From Catenulispora sp. MAP5-51 (lineage in GTDB: Bacteria; Actinomycetota; Actinomycetes; Streptomycetales; Catenulisporaceae): DNA of 64,000 nucleotides. Where the stretch lies: the NCBI RefSeq assembly GCF_041261205.1, contig NZ_JBGCCH010000002.1, forward strand, positions 558,001 to 622,000, given 5' to 3'. Positions 53,595-62,216 of this stretch are shown here, piece after piece (positions within the stretch are counted from its first letter, which is position 1; each line of letters begins with the position of its first letter). A program made the translations under genes and the position numbers. The notes beneath the pieces were generated by a model. That model did no database searches, was not told where the DNA came from, and saw nothing but the letters and a program-made list of their open reading frames with translations.

Positions 53595-55064
53595 TCAGGC
53601 ATCGATAAAGAAGGCAGGCTCGTAGAAGTCGGCGGTAGCGACGTCCTCGTACACCGTGGTAGGTCGGATGCGGTTCCATCGGTGGCCCAGTAGCAGGGCC
53701 AGCCCCAAAGGCCCGGCCAGGAATAGGTGGACGTGGGGCGCGGTGCGCACCGTCTCTCGTACGGCGTCGCGGATGCCGACAGCCAGGGCGTTGGCCGTCG
53801 AGGCGTCGGGGATGGAGTTGTCCTTGGCGCCGCCTGCTGGCGGGGCTAGCACAAGCAACGAGCCGACGGAGAGCTGCTGGTCGCGGAGATATCTCAGAAT
53901 ATCGGTGGTCGGGTCGGTGGCCACGGCGATCGCGACGGCGAGGTCCGGGCCTTGGCCAAGGGAGTGTTCTACGATCGCCGGAGTCGCGGCCTCATAGTCC
54001 GCTGAGGTGCTCCACACCTGCCCGCGCTGAAGGATCGCCAGATCAGCGCCGGAGACCATGCGAAACGCGGCTCCGGTGCAGAACGCGGGGGCCTGGCGAA
54101 GGCTTCCAGTGACGGCGATGTCGGTCTTTCCACGCAGGAACATCGGGGCAGCTTCGATGTCCGCCTGGAGCTGGGCCCAGGTCGCCGGCGCCTTCGGGCG
54201 GCGCTTGGAGTAGGCGGTGGCGCCGTCGAAGCGGTCGGTCCAGTCCAGGCTCCAGTCTGCCTGGTCGGCCACCGGATCCGGCTTGAGTGTGGCGATCGAC
54301 AGCACGGCCCGGGCCGGGCCTTGCTTCAAGTCGAGGTCCTGAACCGCCTTCTCGATGAGGTCCAGGCTCAGGGTCTTGTAGCCGTCGCGGACCATGCGGG
54401 CGACCCAGTCGGCGCCAGCATCGATGGCGTGGTCCTCGTACCGCAGGCCGGCGGCCAGCATCAGGAGCTGGACTAGCTCGCGCAAGTGCTGCGGGTCGCG
54501 GCCGAGGTCGAAGCGAAGGACGCCGAGCAGCTCCAGCAGTTCCTGCTCGCTCACCCCGGCGCCGACGGCCCAGCGCTGCCGAGCTTTGCCTCGGTCGCTT
54601 CGCGGCCCGTGGACGCCAGCCTTGGGTAGCAAAAGCTGCGTGCGGGAGTCACGATCGCGGATCAGCGGGTCGCCTGGGTCAGGGTGCCGGTTCGTCACGA
54701 GGGCAAGGTCGACCTGCGAGCCGCTCGCGGTCAGGCTCCGCCACGCCGCGGCGATCTTGGCGAGGATGGAGGGGCCACCGGTGGGGCTGGGGCTCAGCAG
54801 GTAGTCCTCGTTGACGGGCGTAGCGCTGTCGACGGCGTACTTGACCTGTTCGTAGCTGTTGGGCGGTTGTGCGCGGTAAAAGATGACGTCGTCGAGGTTT
54901 CCGGCCCCGTCGGCTTCGACGCCGATCGCGACGATCGGGTTGGCCGGGCGCAGGGTTTGGTCGCGCAGCACGGTCACGCAGCCGTGCCACGCCACCAGCC
55001 ACTGGTAAAGGTCGCCAGCGATACGCACGCCGCTGCGGCTGGGAGGCTGCAGCGCGCCGCTCAT
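53595..55064 (-). CDS. cap4: CBASS effector: DUF4297-type nuclease with SAVED domain (Cap4-like)
   Basis: A 489-residue protein, ATG overlapping the previous gene stop. N-terminus (~12-80) fits a PD-(D/E)xK/DUF4297 endonuclease: GVRIAGDLYQWLVAWHG, acidic residues in GVEADGAGNLDDVIFY and the core EQVK (Glu72-Lys75). The C-terminal ~150 residues are a SAVED sensor with the signature TAPHVHLFLAGPLGLALLLGHRWNRIRPTTVYE. SAVED binds cyclic oligonucleotides and activates the nuclease, which degrades DNA. Last gene of the CBASS operon. Confidence 0.82.
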   Translation of the reverse strand: MSGALQPPSRSGVRIAGDLYQWLVAWHGCVTVLRDQTLRPANPIVAIGVEADGAGNLDDVIFYRAQPPNSYEQVKYAVDSATPVNEDYLLSPSPTGGPSILAKIAAAWRSLTASGSQVDLALVTNRHPDPGDPLIRDRDSRTQLLLPKAGVHGPRSDRGKARQRWAVGAGVSEQELLELLGVLRFDLGRDPQHLRELVQLLMLAAGLRYEDHAIDAGADWVARMVRDGYKTLSLDLIEKAVQDLDLKQGPARAVLSIATLKPDPVADQADWSLDWTDRFDGATAYSKRRPKAPATWAQLQADIEAAPMFLRGKTDIAVTGSLRQAPAFCTGAAFRMVSGADLAILQRGQVWSTSADYEAATPAIVEHSLGQGPDLAVAIAVATDPTTDILRYLRDQQLSVGSLLVLAPPAGGAKDNSIPDASTANALAVGIRDAVRETVRTAPHVHLFLAGPLGLALLLGHRWNRIRPTTVYEDVATADFYEPAFFIDA

Positions 55065-55984
55065 TCGCTCTCCGTGAACACCGGGCTGGGCGCCATATCG
55101 GAGGCGAGGGTGAGAAGGTCCGGGTCGCGGACGGGTTGGTCAGGGAAGGCCTGCACGATGGCGGCAGGGATCAGCCGCTGGGTGAGGTCGGAGTAGGTGA
55201 ATCCGGGGCGATCGGCAGTAGGGCCGGTGACCTCGACGAGTTTGGTGATGGTGCCGGGTCCGATGCCCAGTCCGGACAACGCCTGCTCCAGGACGGCGCG
55301 CCGCTGCAGGTCGTCGGGCCGGCCGAAGTTGAACACGGCCGCGGCCCGCCGCAGGATCGCCGGGTCCAGCGCCCCCACCCGGTTGGTGCACATCACCACT
55401 AGCACAGAGACTCCGGCGCCAGCGAGGCTGTCGATGCCGGCCAGGAACGCGTCCACACCGGCGCGGTCTTCGTGGTGCATCTGTTGGGCTTCGCGGGACT
55501 GGGCCAGGGCGTCGGCCTCGTCGATGACGAACACCAGGACCGACGTGGCGCCACGGGGCCCCCGTGCCCTGCCGCCCTGGTGGTGCAGGTGCGCGAAGGC
55601 CTCGCCGATGAGGGTGGTCATCTCCCCGACCAAACCACTGCCGCGCGTGGACAGCTTGAGCCGGTACAGATAGACCGGCAGGTCCAGGAACTTGGCGAGG
55701 TCGCCGCCGAAGGACTCGGCTAGCGCAGACTTCCCCGAGCCGACGTCGCCGGCAAACACGAACAGCGGCGCCCGGTCGGTAAACAAGCTCAAGGCGGCCA
55801 CGTGGTCGGTATCGTGGTGCTGACTTGCCCAGGCCTGCAGCCGCTGCGGGTCTGCCAGCAGAGCCGCCTCCTTGCGCAGCCGCTGCTTGATGCCGTCGAG
55901 CCCCACCAGCCGATCGTAGCGGGCCTGGCGGACTGGCTCGGGGAGTTCGATCACGGGGTGGAAAAGGTCGTCCTGGTTGGCCAT
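55061..55984 (-). CDS. cap6: TRIP13/Pch2-like AAA+ ATPase of CBASS (Cap6)
   Basis: A 307-residue AAA+ protein, start chosen at ATG 55984 because the open frame above it has no domain. Walker A AGDVGSGKSALAES (~78-91), Walker B VLVFVIDEADAL (~149-160), sensor 1 Asn201 in CTNRVGALDPAILRRAA with Arg finger(s) 212-213. Sits between the HORMA and effector genes. In CBASS this remodeller releases HORMA from the CD-NTase and turns signalling off. Confidence 0.85.
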   Translation of the reverse strand: MANQDDLFHPVIELPEPVRQARYDRLVGLDGIKQRLRKEAALLADPQRLQAWASQHHDTDHVAALSLFTDRAPLFVFAGDVGSGKSALAESFGGDLAKFLDLPVYLYRLKLSTRGSGLVGEMTTLIGEAFAHLHHQGGRARGPRGATSVLVFVIDEADALAQSREAQQMHHEDRAGVDAFLAGIDSLAGAGVSVLVVMCTNRVGALDPAILRRAAAVFNFGRPDDLQRRAVLEQALSGLGIGPGTITKLVEVTGPTADRPGFTYSDLTQRLIPAAIVQAFPDQPVRDPDLLTLASDMAPSPVFTESE

Positions 55985-56013
55985 GTGAAGGATCCGTTCT
56001 GCGAGGGGAAGGA

Positions 56014-56532
56014 CTACAGCGCGACGTACACATCGCGGGTAACACCGGTGCCGGCCCGGCCGTACCCGTGGCCAGGGGTGGTCGTGCCCAGCGATGCGGT
56101 CGGCTCCGGCGCGCCAGTGCGCTGGAACGGCAGGTCCTCGCCGAACCGCGACTTCTCCGCTGCCCCCAGCAAGTGGTACGCCAAGCTGTAGGTCAGATAG
56201 CTGTAAAAGTCCAAACCCTGCACGGCGACGCTGGCTGGCAGGGCGCCGGGCCGACTGTCCAGCAGCTGACCCCCGGTTGTGGCCCGGTAACGCAGGCGCA
56301 GCCGCCACGACTGGCTGTCAGTGTTGCGGAAGCCGTAGTCCACCGTGTTGAGGTAGCCAGCCTTCAGCAGCAGGGCGACTTCCTCGACGAAGTCGGGGAT
56401 GACCGCCAGGTCGGGTTTGCCGTAGAGGTTGTGCAGCAGCCGAAGATCGGTCCCCACCTTCGCCCCGACGTAGCGGGCATCGGTGATCGTGAAGCTGGCG
56501 GAGCGGGTCATCGAGACGGTCATGGCGCTCAC
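56014..56532 (-). CDS. cap7: bacterial HORMA-domain protein of CBASS (Cap7)
   Basis: A 172-residue protein, GTG overlapping the CD-NTase stop. Fold and length fit bacterial HORMA proteins: SFTITDARYVGAKVGTDLRLLHNLYGKP, VEEVALLLKAGYLNTVDYGFR, WRLRLRYRATTGG, and SYLTYSLAYHLL. Identification rests on these similarities and on the position between a CD-NTase and a TRIP13-like gene; it should activate the CD-NTase after sensing a phage signal. Confidence 0.75.
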   Translation of the reverse strand: MSAMTVSMTRSASFTITDARYVGAKVGTDLRLLHNLYGKPDLAVIPDFVEEVALLLKAGYLNTVDYGFRNTDSQSWRLRLRYRATTGGQLLDSRPGALPASVAVQGLDFYSYLTYSLAYHLLGAAEKSRFGEDLPFQRTGAPEPTASLGTTTPGHGYGRAGTGVTRDVYVAL

Positions 56533-57527
56533 GCCCCCGGGAAGGTCGGGCCGAACAGCTCGCGCCAGGCATCAGTGGCGTCGCCCTTCGTGGGCGCCAT
56601 GGCCGCCCACGTCACCGACTCCAGCGCGGCCTCGGCACGTTCGACAAGGCGGCGCCGGTCCAGCTCCAGGTAAGTCGAGGCGACGTTGTTCTCCGGGTTG
56701 ACCGGGTCCCATACCTGGATCGGGTCCGAACACGCCACGACCTCGTCGGCGTCGTAAAAGTCCTCGAAGGTGATCGGCGCCTTCATCCCCGTCGTCACGA
56801 TGTAGGACAGCACCTGCTCGAACGCCCTGGGGTAGTCCCCGACCTGCAAAGACTGGCCGTTCCAGCCGTGCGCCCACAGGTGCGCCACCAGCAACTCCAG
56901 CAGGAAGCTCTTGCACCGCAACGAGGGGTTCTCGACCTTGGCATGCCGGATCCAGGCTTTCAGCAGCCGGATGAGCTCGGCGTAGCCGCGGCCGGCCTGG
57001 CGCTTACGCTCCTCGATGAAGCGCAGGTGCAGCGTCACCGAGGTCAGGACCTTGTTCCCTTGCCGGGTCACCAGGTGGCCCTTGTCGTCGGGTTCGCCGG
57101 TGTACAGAACCGGCGCGACGTCGATCTTCAGGCCCGTGCCGCGCAGTGTGATACCCACCGCGTGCTCGGAGATGACGAAGTCCTCCGCGTCCTTCCTCAC
57201 CCCGTACACGGCGCGACAGCGTTCCTTCAGCCACTCCAATAGCTCGCAGTCATCGATGTCGAGATCCCCGGTGCGCAGGTACGCCGCGACGTCGGCGTCC
57301 GAGCCCTCCTTCTTCTTTCGTTGGATCGCCGTGTGCTTGGCCGTGCTCCCCGAGGCGCGCAGCTTCACCAGGTCGAACCCGGGGTGCGCGTCGATGTGCA
57401 TCTCCAAACGCTGCCGCAGGTGGTTCACCTGCCTGCGCCGCTCTGCCGCCTCGTCCTTCGACACGTTCACGCTCTTCTGCGCGAATTGTGCTAGCACTTG
57501 GTGATCGACGTGAGTTTCCTCTGCCAT
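56529..57527 (-). CDS. CD-NTase cyclic-oligonucleotide synthase of CBASS
   Basis: A 332-residue nucleotidyltransferase. Signature GSTAKHTAIQ (Gly60-Ser61) followed by the catalytic SDADV (Asp77, Asp79) and third carboxylate in GLKIDVAPV (Asp136); C-terminal helical OAS-like domain (LIRLLKAWIRH...LELLVAHLW) ~180-300. Makes a cyclic di- or trinucleotide that activates the SAVED effector. The clade (C, D or other) cannot be set by eye. GGGAG lies 12 bases before the ATG. Confidence 0.9.
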   Translation of the reverse strand: MAEETHVDHQVLAQFAQKSVNVSKDEAAERRRQVNHLRQRLEMHIDAHPGFDLVKLRASGSTAKHTAIQRKKKEGSDADVAAYLRTGDLDIDDCELLEWLKERCRAVYGVRKDAEDFVISEHAVGITLRGTGLKIDVAPVLYTGEPDDKGHLVTRQGNKVLTSVTLHLRFIEERKRQAGRGYAELIRLLKAWIRHAKVENPSLRCKSFLLELLVAHLWAHGWNGQSLQVGDYPRAFEQVLSYIVTTGMKAPITFEDFYDADEVVACSDPIQVWDPVNPENNVASTYLELDRRRLVERAEAALESVTWAAMAPTKGDATDAWRELFGPTFPGA

Positions 57528-57550
57528 ACGTCTTTCGCTCCCTGAACGAC

Positions 57551-57613
57551 CACGCCAGCGTATGGCGTGCTAAGTCAATAGGTTCATGCCATCCGGTTGC
57601 TTAGCTCGCTAAG
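57551..57613. promoter_or_regulatory. inverted repeats in the CBASS promoter region
   Basis: CACGCCA-GCGTA-TGGCGTG (57551-57569) and the palindrome CTTAGC-TC-GCTAAG (57600-57613) stand 24-86 bases before the CD-NTase ATG. No regulator gene is part of the operon, so these are candidate sites for an outside factor. Confidence 0.6.
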
Positions 57614-57769
57614 TGGACGCCAGCTTGGCACCAGTGGTCGTCCGTCAGCCGCTTGAGCCCACCGCCGGAAAGTGATCTCGGCGACCGTCAGGCTGGCGGC
57701 TCTGACCCGGGCGCCTCAAGGTCTCTAACGGTCCTACTCGAACCGACGGCTACAAGTTGTACTACATGC

Positions 57770-57908
57770 GTATTACACTGCGCAAGCTGCCACCGACAGA
57801 GCTCTCAGCAGCCATTATCCCGAAACCCGGGCGTCCAGATGTCGCGCTCGAGCGCTTGACAGGGCCGCTCACTCGCGCAATCGTAATACGTGCGGTAAGC
57901 TGTAATAC
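57770..57908. promoter_or_regulatory. GTAATAC repeats upstream of the TA-like cassette
   Basis: GTATTAC at 57770-57776 and two GTAATAC copies at 57883-57889 and 57902-57908, the last two exactly 19 bases apart; TTGACA at 57856-57861 is a possible -35 element. Spacing of about two helical turns suits a ribbon-helix-helix repressor. Confidence 0.55.
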
Positions 57909-57927
57909 AGATAGATCAACGGCTAAG

Positions 57928-58350
57928 GTGACGGACGGGAGCAGTGAGCCCTTGCCCGAGGAGTCGCACTACCGAGGGCATCGCCTTAGCGACCTCCAGG
58001 TAGACGAGGTCGCATGGTCGGAGCGGTCTGCCGATCACATCGGAACGCGTACCCAGCGCTATCTGGACCATGTCGATGAACTCGACATCGAGCCAGAGTG
58101 GGCATCGGAGGCAGCCCTCGACGTGTACGGACAACTCGGCCTCACGCGAGAAAACGACTTGCGTGTGCTCGGTTGGAGTCCCCATGCACCTGCTGCTTCA
58201 TGGAGCAAGCGTTCTGGACGGGTCCTCCGCGTCGTGCTGAAACCAGTTGATATTGATCTTGGCTCCTGGACCGGTGTTACGGCCATGCCAGCGAGCGAAA
58301 ATGCCGCCAGCCACTATTGGCGACGTCGCCGTAGCTACGGCGCGGCTTGA
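57928..58350 (+). CDS. BrnT-like toxin candidate
   Basis: A ~140-residue protein, GTG 57928 chosen over ATG 57757 because the segment between carries the repeat array; this start is uncertain. The pattern (EPEWASEAALDVYGQLGL, LRVLGWSPHAP, RVLRVVLKPVDIDLGSWTGVTAMPASENAASHYW) resembles BrnT/RelE-type toxins and actinomycete proteins of that kind; identification is tentative. It precedes an RHH gene as BrnT precedes BrnA. Lower GC than its neighbours. Confidence 0.5.
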   Translation: MTDGSSEPLPEESHYRGHRLSDLQVDEVAWSERSADHIGTRTQRYLDHVDELDIEPEWASEAALDVYGQLGLTRENDLRVLGWSPHAPAASWSKRSGRVLRVVLKPVDIDLGSWTGVTAMPASENAASHYWRRRRSYGAA

Positions 58351-58413
58351 GTGGAAGTACGACCGTGTATGACAGTGGAGCAGAACAGGCGGTCAAGAGA
58401 GACGGAGCTAGCG

Positions 58414-59172
58414 ATGACGGGCGAAACACGCTCCATCCAGCGTAGTGACCATGATTCGGCGCGCATGCGTGAGCTGCTGCGGGCCGACGCCGCTGCGGCC
58501 ATCGACGACGACCTCGACGACGACGTATTGGGCGAAACCTCAGAGCTGTCTACGAATGAGAGCGAAGGCGACCGGCCTGGCCGTCCGAAGTCGCAGGTCT
58601 ACTCCATCCGAGTCCCGGTCGAGCGATTGGAACAGGTTCGCCAACTCGCGAAAGGCCGCGGGATCGCACCTACCGCAATGTTGCGGGAATGGGTGTTGGC
58701 TCAGCTCGACGTTGAGACCGGATCTACGTCGGACGAGGCCTTGCGACCTGCAGCATCGAGTAGTGGACAGCGTGCTTCTGCTGGCGGCTGGGACGCCACT
58801 TCAAGCGGTCCTCTGGAAGCGACGGTAGCTAGCCTGACAGCCATCGCTGGACAGTTTACTCAAGCCCTGACGCTGCTAATGGAGCTGGTTGCCGCACAAT
58901 CGGCGATGAAGCCGCGGCCGACCATAGCGGTTCAGGCGTTTCCTGCGATGTTTCACGCTCCGTCAAGCTCGCTGCACTCAACACCCGCTGGTATTGCTTC
59001 ATTTTGGCCGACGTTTCAAGAGTCCGTTTGGCTAGGCCATTCGTCGGCAGCGGTTGTGCACCGCGGACTTGATGAGCTTTGGGTGACTGTCGAGAACGTT
59101 TCCGGCCGAACCGATCTCGAGGATCTCCCAGCAATGTATTTGGCAGTCGATGAGGAGATGGCTAATCCATGA
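58414..59172 (+). CDS. ribbon-helix-helix (antitoxin-like) protein with long C-terminus
   Basis: A 252-residue protein; ATG 58414 has GAGACGGAG 7 bases upstream, starts at 58351/58369 are possible. An acidic N-terminal region precedes an RHH/Arc-like motif (VYSIRVPVERLEQVRQLAKGRGIAPTAMLREWVLAQLD, ~66-104). The C-terminal ~140 residues (helical LTAIAGQFTQALTLLMELV plus WLGHSSAAVVHRGLDELWVTVENV) are unusual for an antitoxin. Overlaps the next gene by ATGA. Predicted to autorepress at the GTAATAC sites. Confidence 0.6.
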   Translation: MTGETRSIQRSDHDSARMRELLRADAAAAIDDDLDDDVLGETSELSTNESEGDRPGRPKSQVYSIRVPVERLEQVRQLAKGRGIAPTAMLREWVLAQLDVETGSTSDEALRPAASSSGQRASAGGWDATSSGPLEATVASLTAIAGQFTQALTLLMELVAAQSAMKPRPTIAVQAFPAMFHAPSSSLHSTPAGIASFWPTFQESVWLGHSSAAVVHRGLDELWVTVENVSGRTDLEDLPAMYLAVDEEMANP

Positions 59173-59924
59173 CGCCGAATCGCCAGACTGAACTCGGGGA
59201 TCAGCAGAAAAAGACCCGCCACTCAGGCGAGACGAGTTCACCTGATCCAGATCAGGAGCCAGACGTCACTTCTTTTCCGCATGCGACCTTGGAAGCTGTT
59301 CTCCGGCAGCTCGCTGGATTGCGTCTGAGCGCAGCAGCCGATGAGCAATTGACGCAGCTGATTCGCATCGCCGACTCGGCAACATGGTCAGTGCCAATCC
59401 CAATGACCATTTTGCTTGGTGGCGTCGTGGTACAAGGAGTGCTCGTCCCGAGTGAGGTCAGTGCAACTTTTCTCGATGACGCTCTCAGGCATGCTGCCCA
59501 CGACGCAGTGGATGAGCTGGAACGCCAGAATAGTCATGAGCGGGAGAGGGAGCAACGTTGGGAATCCAAGCGAAGCCCTGAAGCCTTAATCCTTCAGCAT
59601 GCACGCAGTTTCCTTCAACGCATTACACGCCGACCGTTTGCCACTGCCCAAGCGAAGCTTCGCGAGCGCAATGCAAAAGCGCTTGTCGCCATCAGTCGAT
59701 GGCATACCGAACGTGATCACGGACCTCAGGTGACACCTCTCGATATTCCCGGAAACTACGCAGACGCTTCATCTGAAGCTAGGGATGTCGTTCCGTACGT
59801 TGTCGGCCAGCGCGCCATAACTCTAATGAACGCAAAGATGCTGGTCGGGGGCGAGTGGCTTTCCCTTCCGTCTCCAGTACGGCTGACGGTAGGGCATATT
59901 AGCGCTTGGACTATGGACTTGTAG
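59169..59924 (+). CDS. third gene of the TA-like cassette, unknown
   Basis: A 251-residue protein translated from an ATGA overlap with the RHH gene. Acidic N-terminal region, segment WSVPIPMTILLGGVVVQGVLVPSEVSATFLDDAL, a charged coiled coil (~115-140 and ~160-185), and C-terminal beta-like ITLMNAKMLVGGEWLSLPSPVRLTVGHISAWTM. No family recognised. Contains a TTA codon at 59586-59588 and lower GC. Its partner and role are unknown. Confidence 0.6.
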   Translation: MTPNRQTELGDQQKKTRHSGETSSPDPDQEPDVTSFPHATLEAVLRQLAGLRLSAAADEQLTQLIRIADSATWSVPIPMTILLGGVVVQGVLVPSEVSATFLDDALRHAAHDAVDELERQNSHEREREQRWESKRSPEALILQHARSFLQRITRRPFATAQAKLRERNAKALVAISRWHTERDHGPQVTPLDIPGNYADASSEARDVVPYVVGQRAITLMNAKMLVGGEWLSLPSPVRLTVGHISAWTMDL

Positions 59925-60016
59925 TCTTGAAGGTGTCCGCCACCTACGACTGCACTGCAAATCGCCGCAGAAGCAACCGCCGCATGTGGTGTTGTTAACG
60001 ACCAAGCACACTTACA

Positions 60017-60059
60017 AATCGATTGGAGTACCGCTGCTACGGTGGCGCTCCAATCGATT
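60017..60059. terminator. 12-bp inverted repeat between convergent genes
   Basis: AATCGATTGGAG and CTCCAATCGATT, with inner ACC/GGT pairing, between the TA-like cassette and the aaRS-ASCH gene; a bidirectional terminator. Confidence 0.75.
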
Positions 60060-60188
60060 CCCTTCCAGTTTTCGCAGCGGCCGATCTTCCAGTCCGGACA
60101 GGCGGTGCTGCGGCGACGTCTACCGACCCCAGGACTTCCGTCCGAGTCCAGAGAGCGGCAGTACTGACGCTTCGCCTACCAACTCGCG

Positions 60189-61625
60189 TTACACGAGTTC
60201 GATCTCGATAGCCAGGACGCCGAGGGCTTCCTTCTCCGGGCCGTAGATCCGGCGGATGTTGGCGAGTTGCTGCTCGCGCGGACTGTCGGGGTTGACCCGT
60301 GCCGGCCCCTCGGTGTCGAGCATCTGCTCGAAGGAGTTGTACCGGGCGACCCGTTTGACGCGTGTCAGGGCGTCGTCGGTGCCGCAGATGAAGCGGATGT
60401 GGTCGCCGGAAGCCAGGCTGCGCAGGTTGGGGTACTGGACCCGGACTTCGATGGTCTTGCGGCCGGAGGCGACCAAGTCGAAATAGCGGCGGTAGAGGTT
60501 CATCTCGCGGGCGCGAACGCCCGTCTCGGTGCGGGGTCGGGCGTTCATCAGGCGGTCGATCTCCAGGGTCGTGTACGAGCGGTAGAAGTGTTTGGGGTCC
60601 GACAGCATGCGACCCACCAGCCAGACCATCGCGTCGACGTAATCGTCGACGGCGCCGGCCCATGCGGTCGCGTCCAGCATCCACGGCCTGGCGCCGGGCG
60701 GCGGGGCCATCCGGCCCTCCCGGATCAGGGACTTGGACAACTTCGCGCCAGTATCGGTTAACACCATCGGGGTGAATACGCGCGGCGGCGGGGTGAGGCC
60801 GGGCAACTGGGTAAAGGCCTCATCGACCAGCTGGCAGCCGAAGGCCCAATCACCACCCTTGATCATCACCGACAGCGTCACGCCGTCGCGAGCGGCCACG
60901 CGCTCCTTGACCAGGTTCCGGTACAGGGTGGCCAGATCCAGGTAGGCGTGGCTGTCCGGGGTGATGGTGGCCTTGTAGTCGCCGTGGTCGGTGCAGACCG
61001 CGGCGAAGTCGGCGCCGCCGGAGCCGGCGGCTACCAGGCGGGTGCGTTCGGCCCGCTTCTCCGCCCAGCCGCACGCAGGACAGGGAAAGCGCAGATGAAC
61101 CTGGCCGTGAGAGGGCGCCAGTGGCCACCGGATCGTCTCCAGATGGCCCAGGGTCGCCAGGAACTCGTACCGGAACACCGGATCTGCCTGCTGGGCGCTG
61201 TAGGTCTCGACCTCATAGTCGACGCCGGTGGCGTCGGCCAGGGAGTCGAAGAACGCCCGGTAGTACTGCTCGACCAAGCCCTCGATGCCGGCCGGGCCGA
61301 GGGCATGGTGGTAGGTCTGCTGGTAGGCGTGGTGCGTCTCGGGGTCCAGGACGACGTCGTAGGGGGCGTTGTCGAGCGCGCCGAAGCGGACTATGGCGTC
61401 AACGTTGAAAATGCGCTTGGCTGCCTTGGCCAGCAGGAACGCTGCGGTCTGCACCAAAGAGGTGCCCAGGTGCGGGGCGCCGTTGATCTGGGTGCCGACA
61501 CAGAACGCGACGCGCTCAGGGCGGGACGCCTGTAGGCGGGGCCGGATCATGTCGATGCTGCGCAACATCGCATTGGCCAGGACGTTGTTCGGGCTGACGA
61601 TCTCCACGGTCGGTTCGAGGGCCAT
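60189..61625 (-). CDS. class I aaRS-like protein fused to ASCH domain
   Basis: A 478-residue protein. HIGH-like motif HLGT (52-55) in QINGAPHLGTSLVQ, KMSKS-like motif KLSKS (295-299) in DTGAKLSKSLIRE, GGDWAFGCQ (~258-265), and a zinc-like site Cys182/Cys185...Cys211. This is the class I lysyl-tRNA-synthetase (LysK) core without an anticodon-binding domain. Residues ~375-478 are an ASCH domain (MNLYRRYFDLVASGRKTIEVRVQYPNLRSLASGDHIRF). Such a protein may adenylate and modify RNA or an amino acid, not charge tRNA. Function unknown. Confidence 0.75.
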   Translation of the reverse strand: MALEPTVEIVSPNNVLANAMLRSIDMIRPRLQASRPERVAFCVGTQINGAPHLGTSLVQTAAFLLAKAAKRIFNVDAIVRFGALDNAPYDVVLDPETHHAYQQTYHHALGPAGIEGLVEQYYRAFFDSLADATGVDYEVETYSAQQADPVFRYEFLATLGHLETIRWPLAPSHGQVHLRFPCPACGWAEKRAERTRLVAAGSGGADFAAVCTDHGDYKATITPDSHAYLDLATLYRNLVKERVAARDGVTLSVMIKGGDWAFGCQLVDEAFTQLPGLTPPPRVFTPMVLTDTGAKLSKSLIREGRMAPPPGARPWMLDATAWAGAVDDYVDAMVWLVGRMLSDPKHFYRSYTTLEIDRLMNARPRTETGVRAREMNLYRRYFDLVASGRKTIEVRVQYPNLRSLASGDHIRFICGTDDALTRVKRVARYNSFEQMLDTEGPARVNPDSPREQQLANIRRIYGPEKEALGVLAIEIELV

Positions 61626-61643
61626 GAGCGATCTCCTGCGCTG

Positions 61644-62216
61644 CTAGGCGGTGGGCGCGGACACGTTGGCGAGGATCTGCTCGACGCGCTTGGCCGGCTC
61701 ATCAGCGGGGATGAAGATCGGGCGGTATCCGGTGTCGTAGTAGCCCTGGACGATCAGTTCGTGGACCCGGCGGATCTCCCGGTCCTGCGCGAACACCAGA
61801 TCGTCCTCGGCGGCGAAGGAGTCCAGCGGGTCCAAGACGAACACGGCGTCGTAGCGGTAGATCCGGGCGGCCTCCTCCAGTTCCGGATACGGCGACAGGC
61901 CGAAGAAGGCGTCCCAGCCGTAGCCGTCGGGGATGCCGCGATTGTAGAACCGCAGGCCGTGCTTGTGGGCGGCGTATTCCTGCACGAACGCCGCGAGGAC
62001 TTCGCGAGAGTATTCGCGGCGGTCCCCGACCTGGAGGTGGCGGTCGAGGCGTTCGCGGTGCGCGCGGTAGATCTCGCGGGCCGGCTCGCCTTCGGTGGCC
62101 GGGATGGCGCGGGCAGCCATCTCGGCGAGCACAGCCTCTTTGCCAGCGGACGGCCCGCCCGTAATCACGTAACGACGAGGTGGCCCGGACGAGTCGATCA
62201 AGGCGACCAAATCCAT
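61644..62216 (-). CDS. P-loop ATPase/kinase-like protein
   Basis: A 190-residue protein, ATG 62216 with AAGGAG 8 bases upstream. Walker A ITGGPSAGKEAVLAEM (~18-33); GLRFYNRGIPDGYGWDAFFGLSP, VFVLDPLDSF (Walker B-like) and FIPADEPAKRVEQILANVSAP resemble AAA_28/NadR-like small ATPases and nucleoside kinases. Partner of the aaRS-ASCH gene 19 bases downstream; stop of the preceding gene overlaps its start (TGATG). Confidence 0.72.
   Translation of the reverse strand: MDLVALIDSSGPPRRYVITGGPSAGKEAVLAEMAARAIPATEGEPAREIYRAHRERLDRHLQVGDRREYSREVLAAFVQEYAAHKHGLRFYNRGIPDGYGWDAFFGLSPYPELEEAARIYRYDAVFVLDPLDSFAAEDDLVFAQDREIRRVHELIVQGYYDTGYRPIFIPADEPAKRVEQILANVSAPTA

Noticed and set aside
57757-57927. Longer start (ATG 57757) for the toxin-like gene
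   Set aside because: The added residues are translated from the GTAATAC repeat array and lack similarity; kept only as an alternative.
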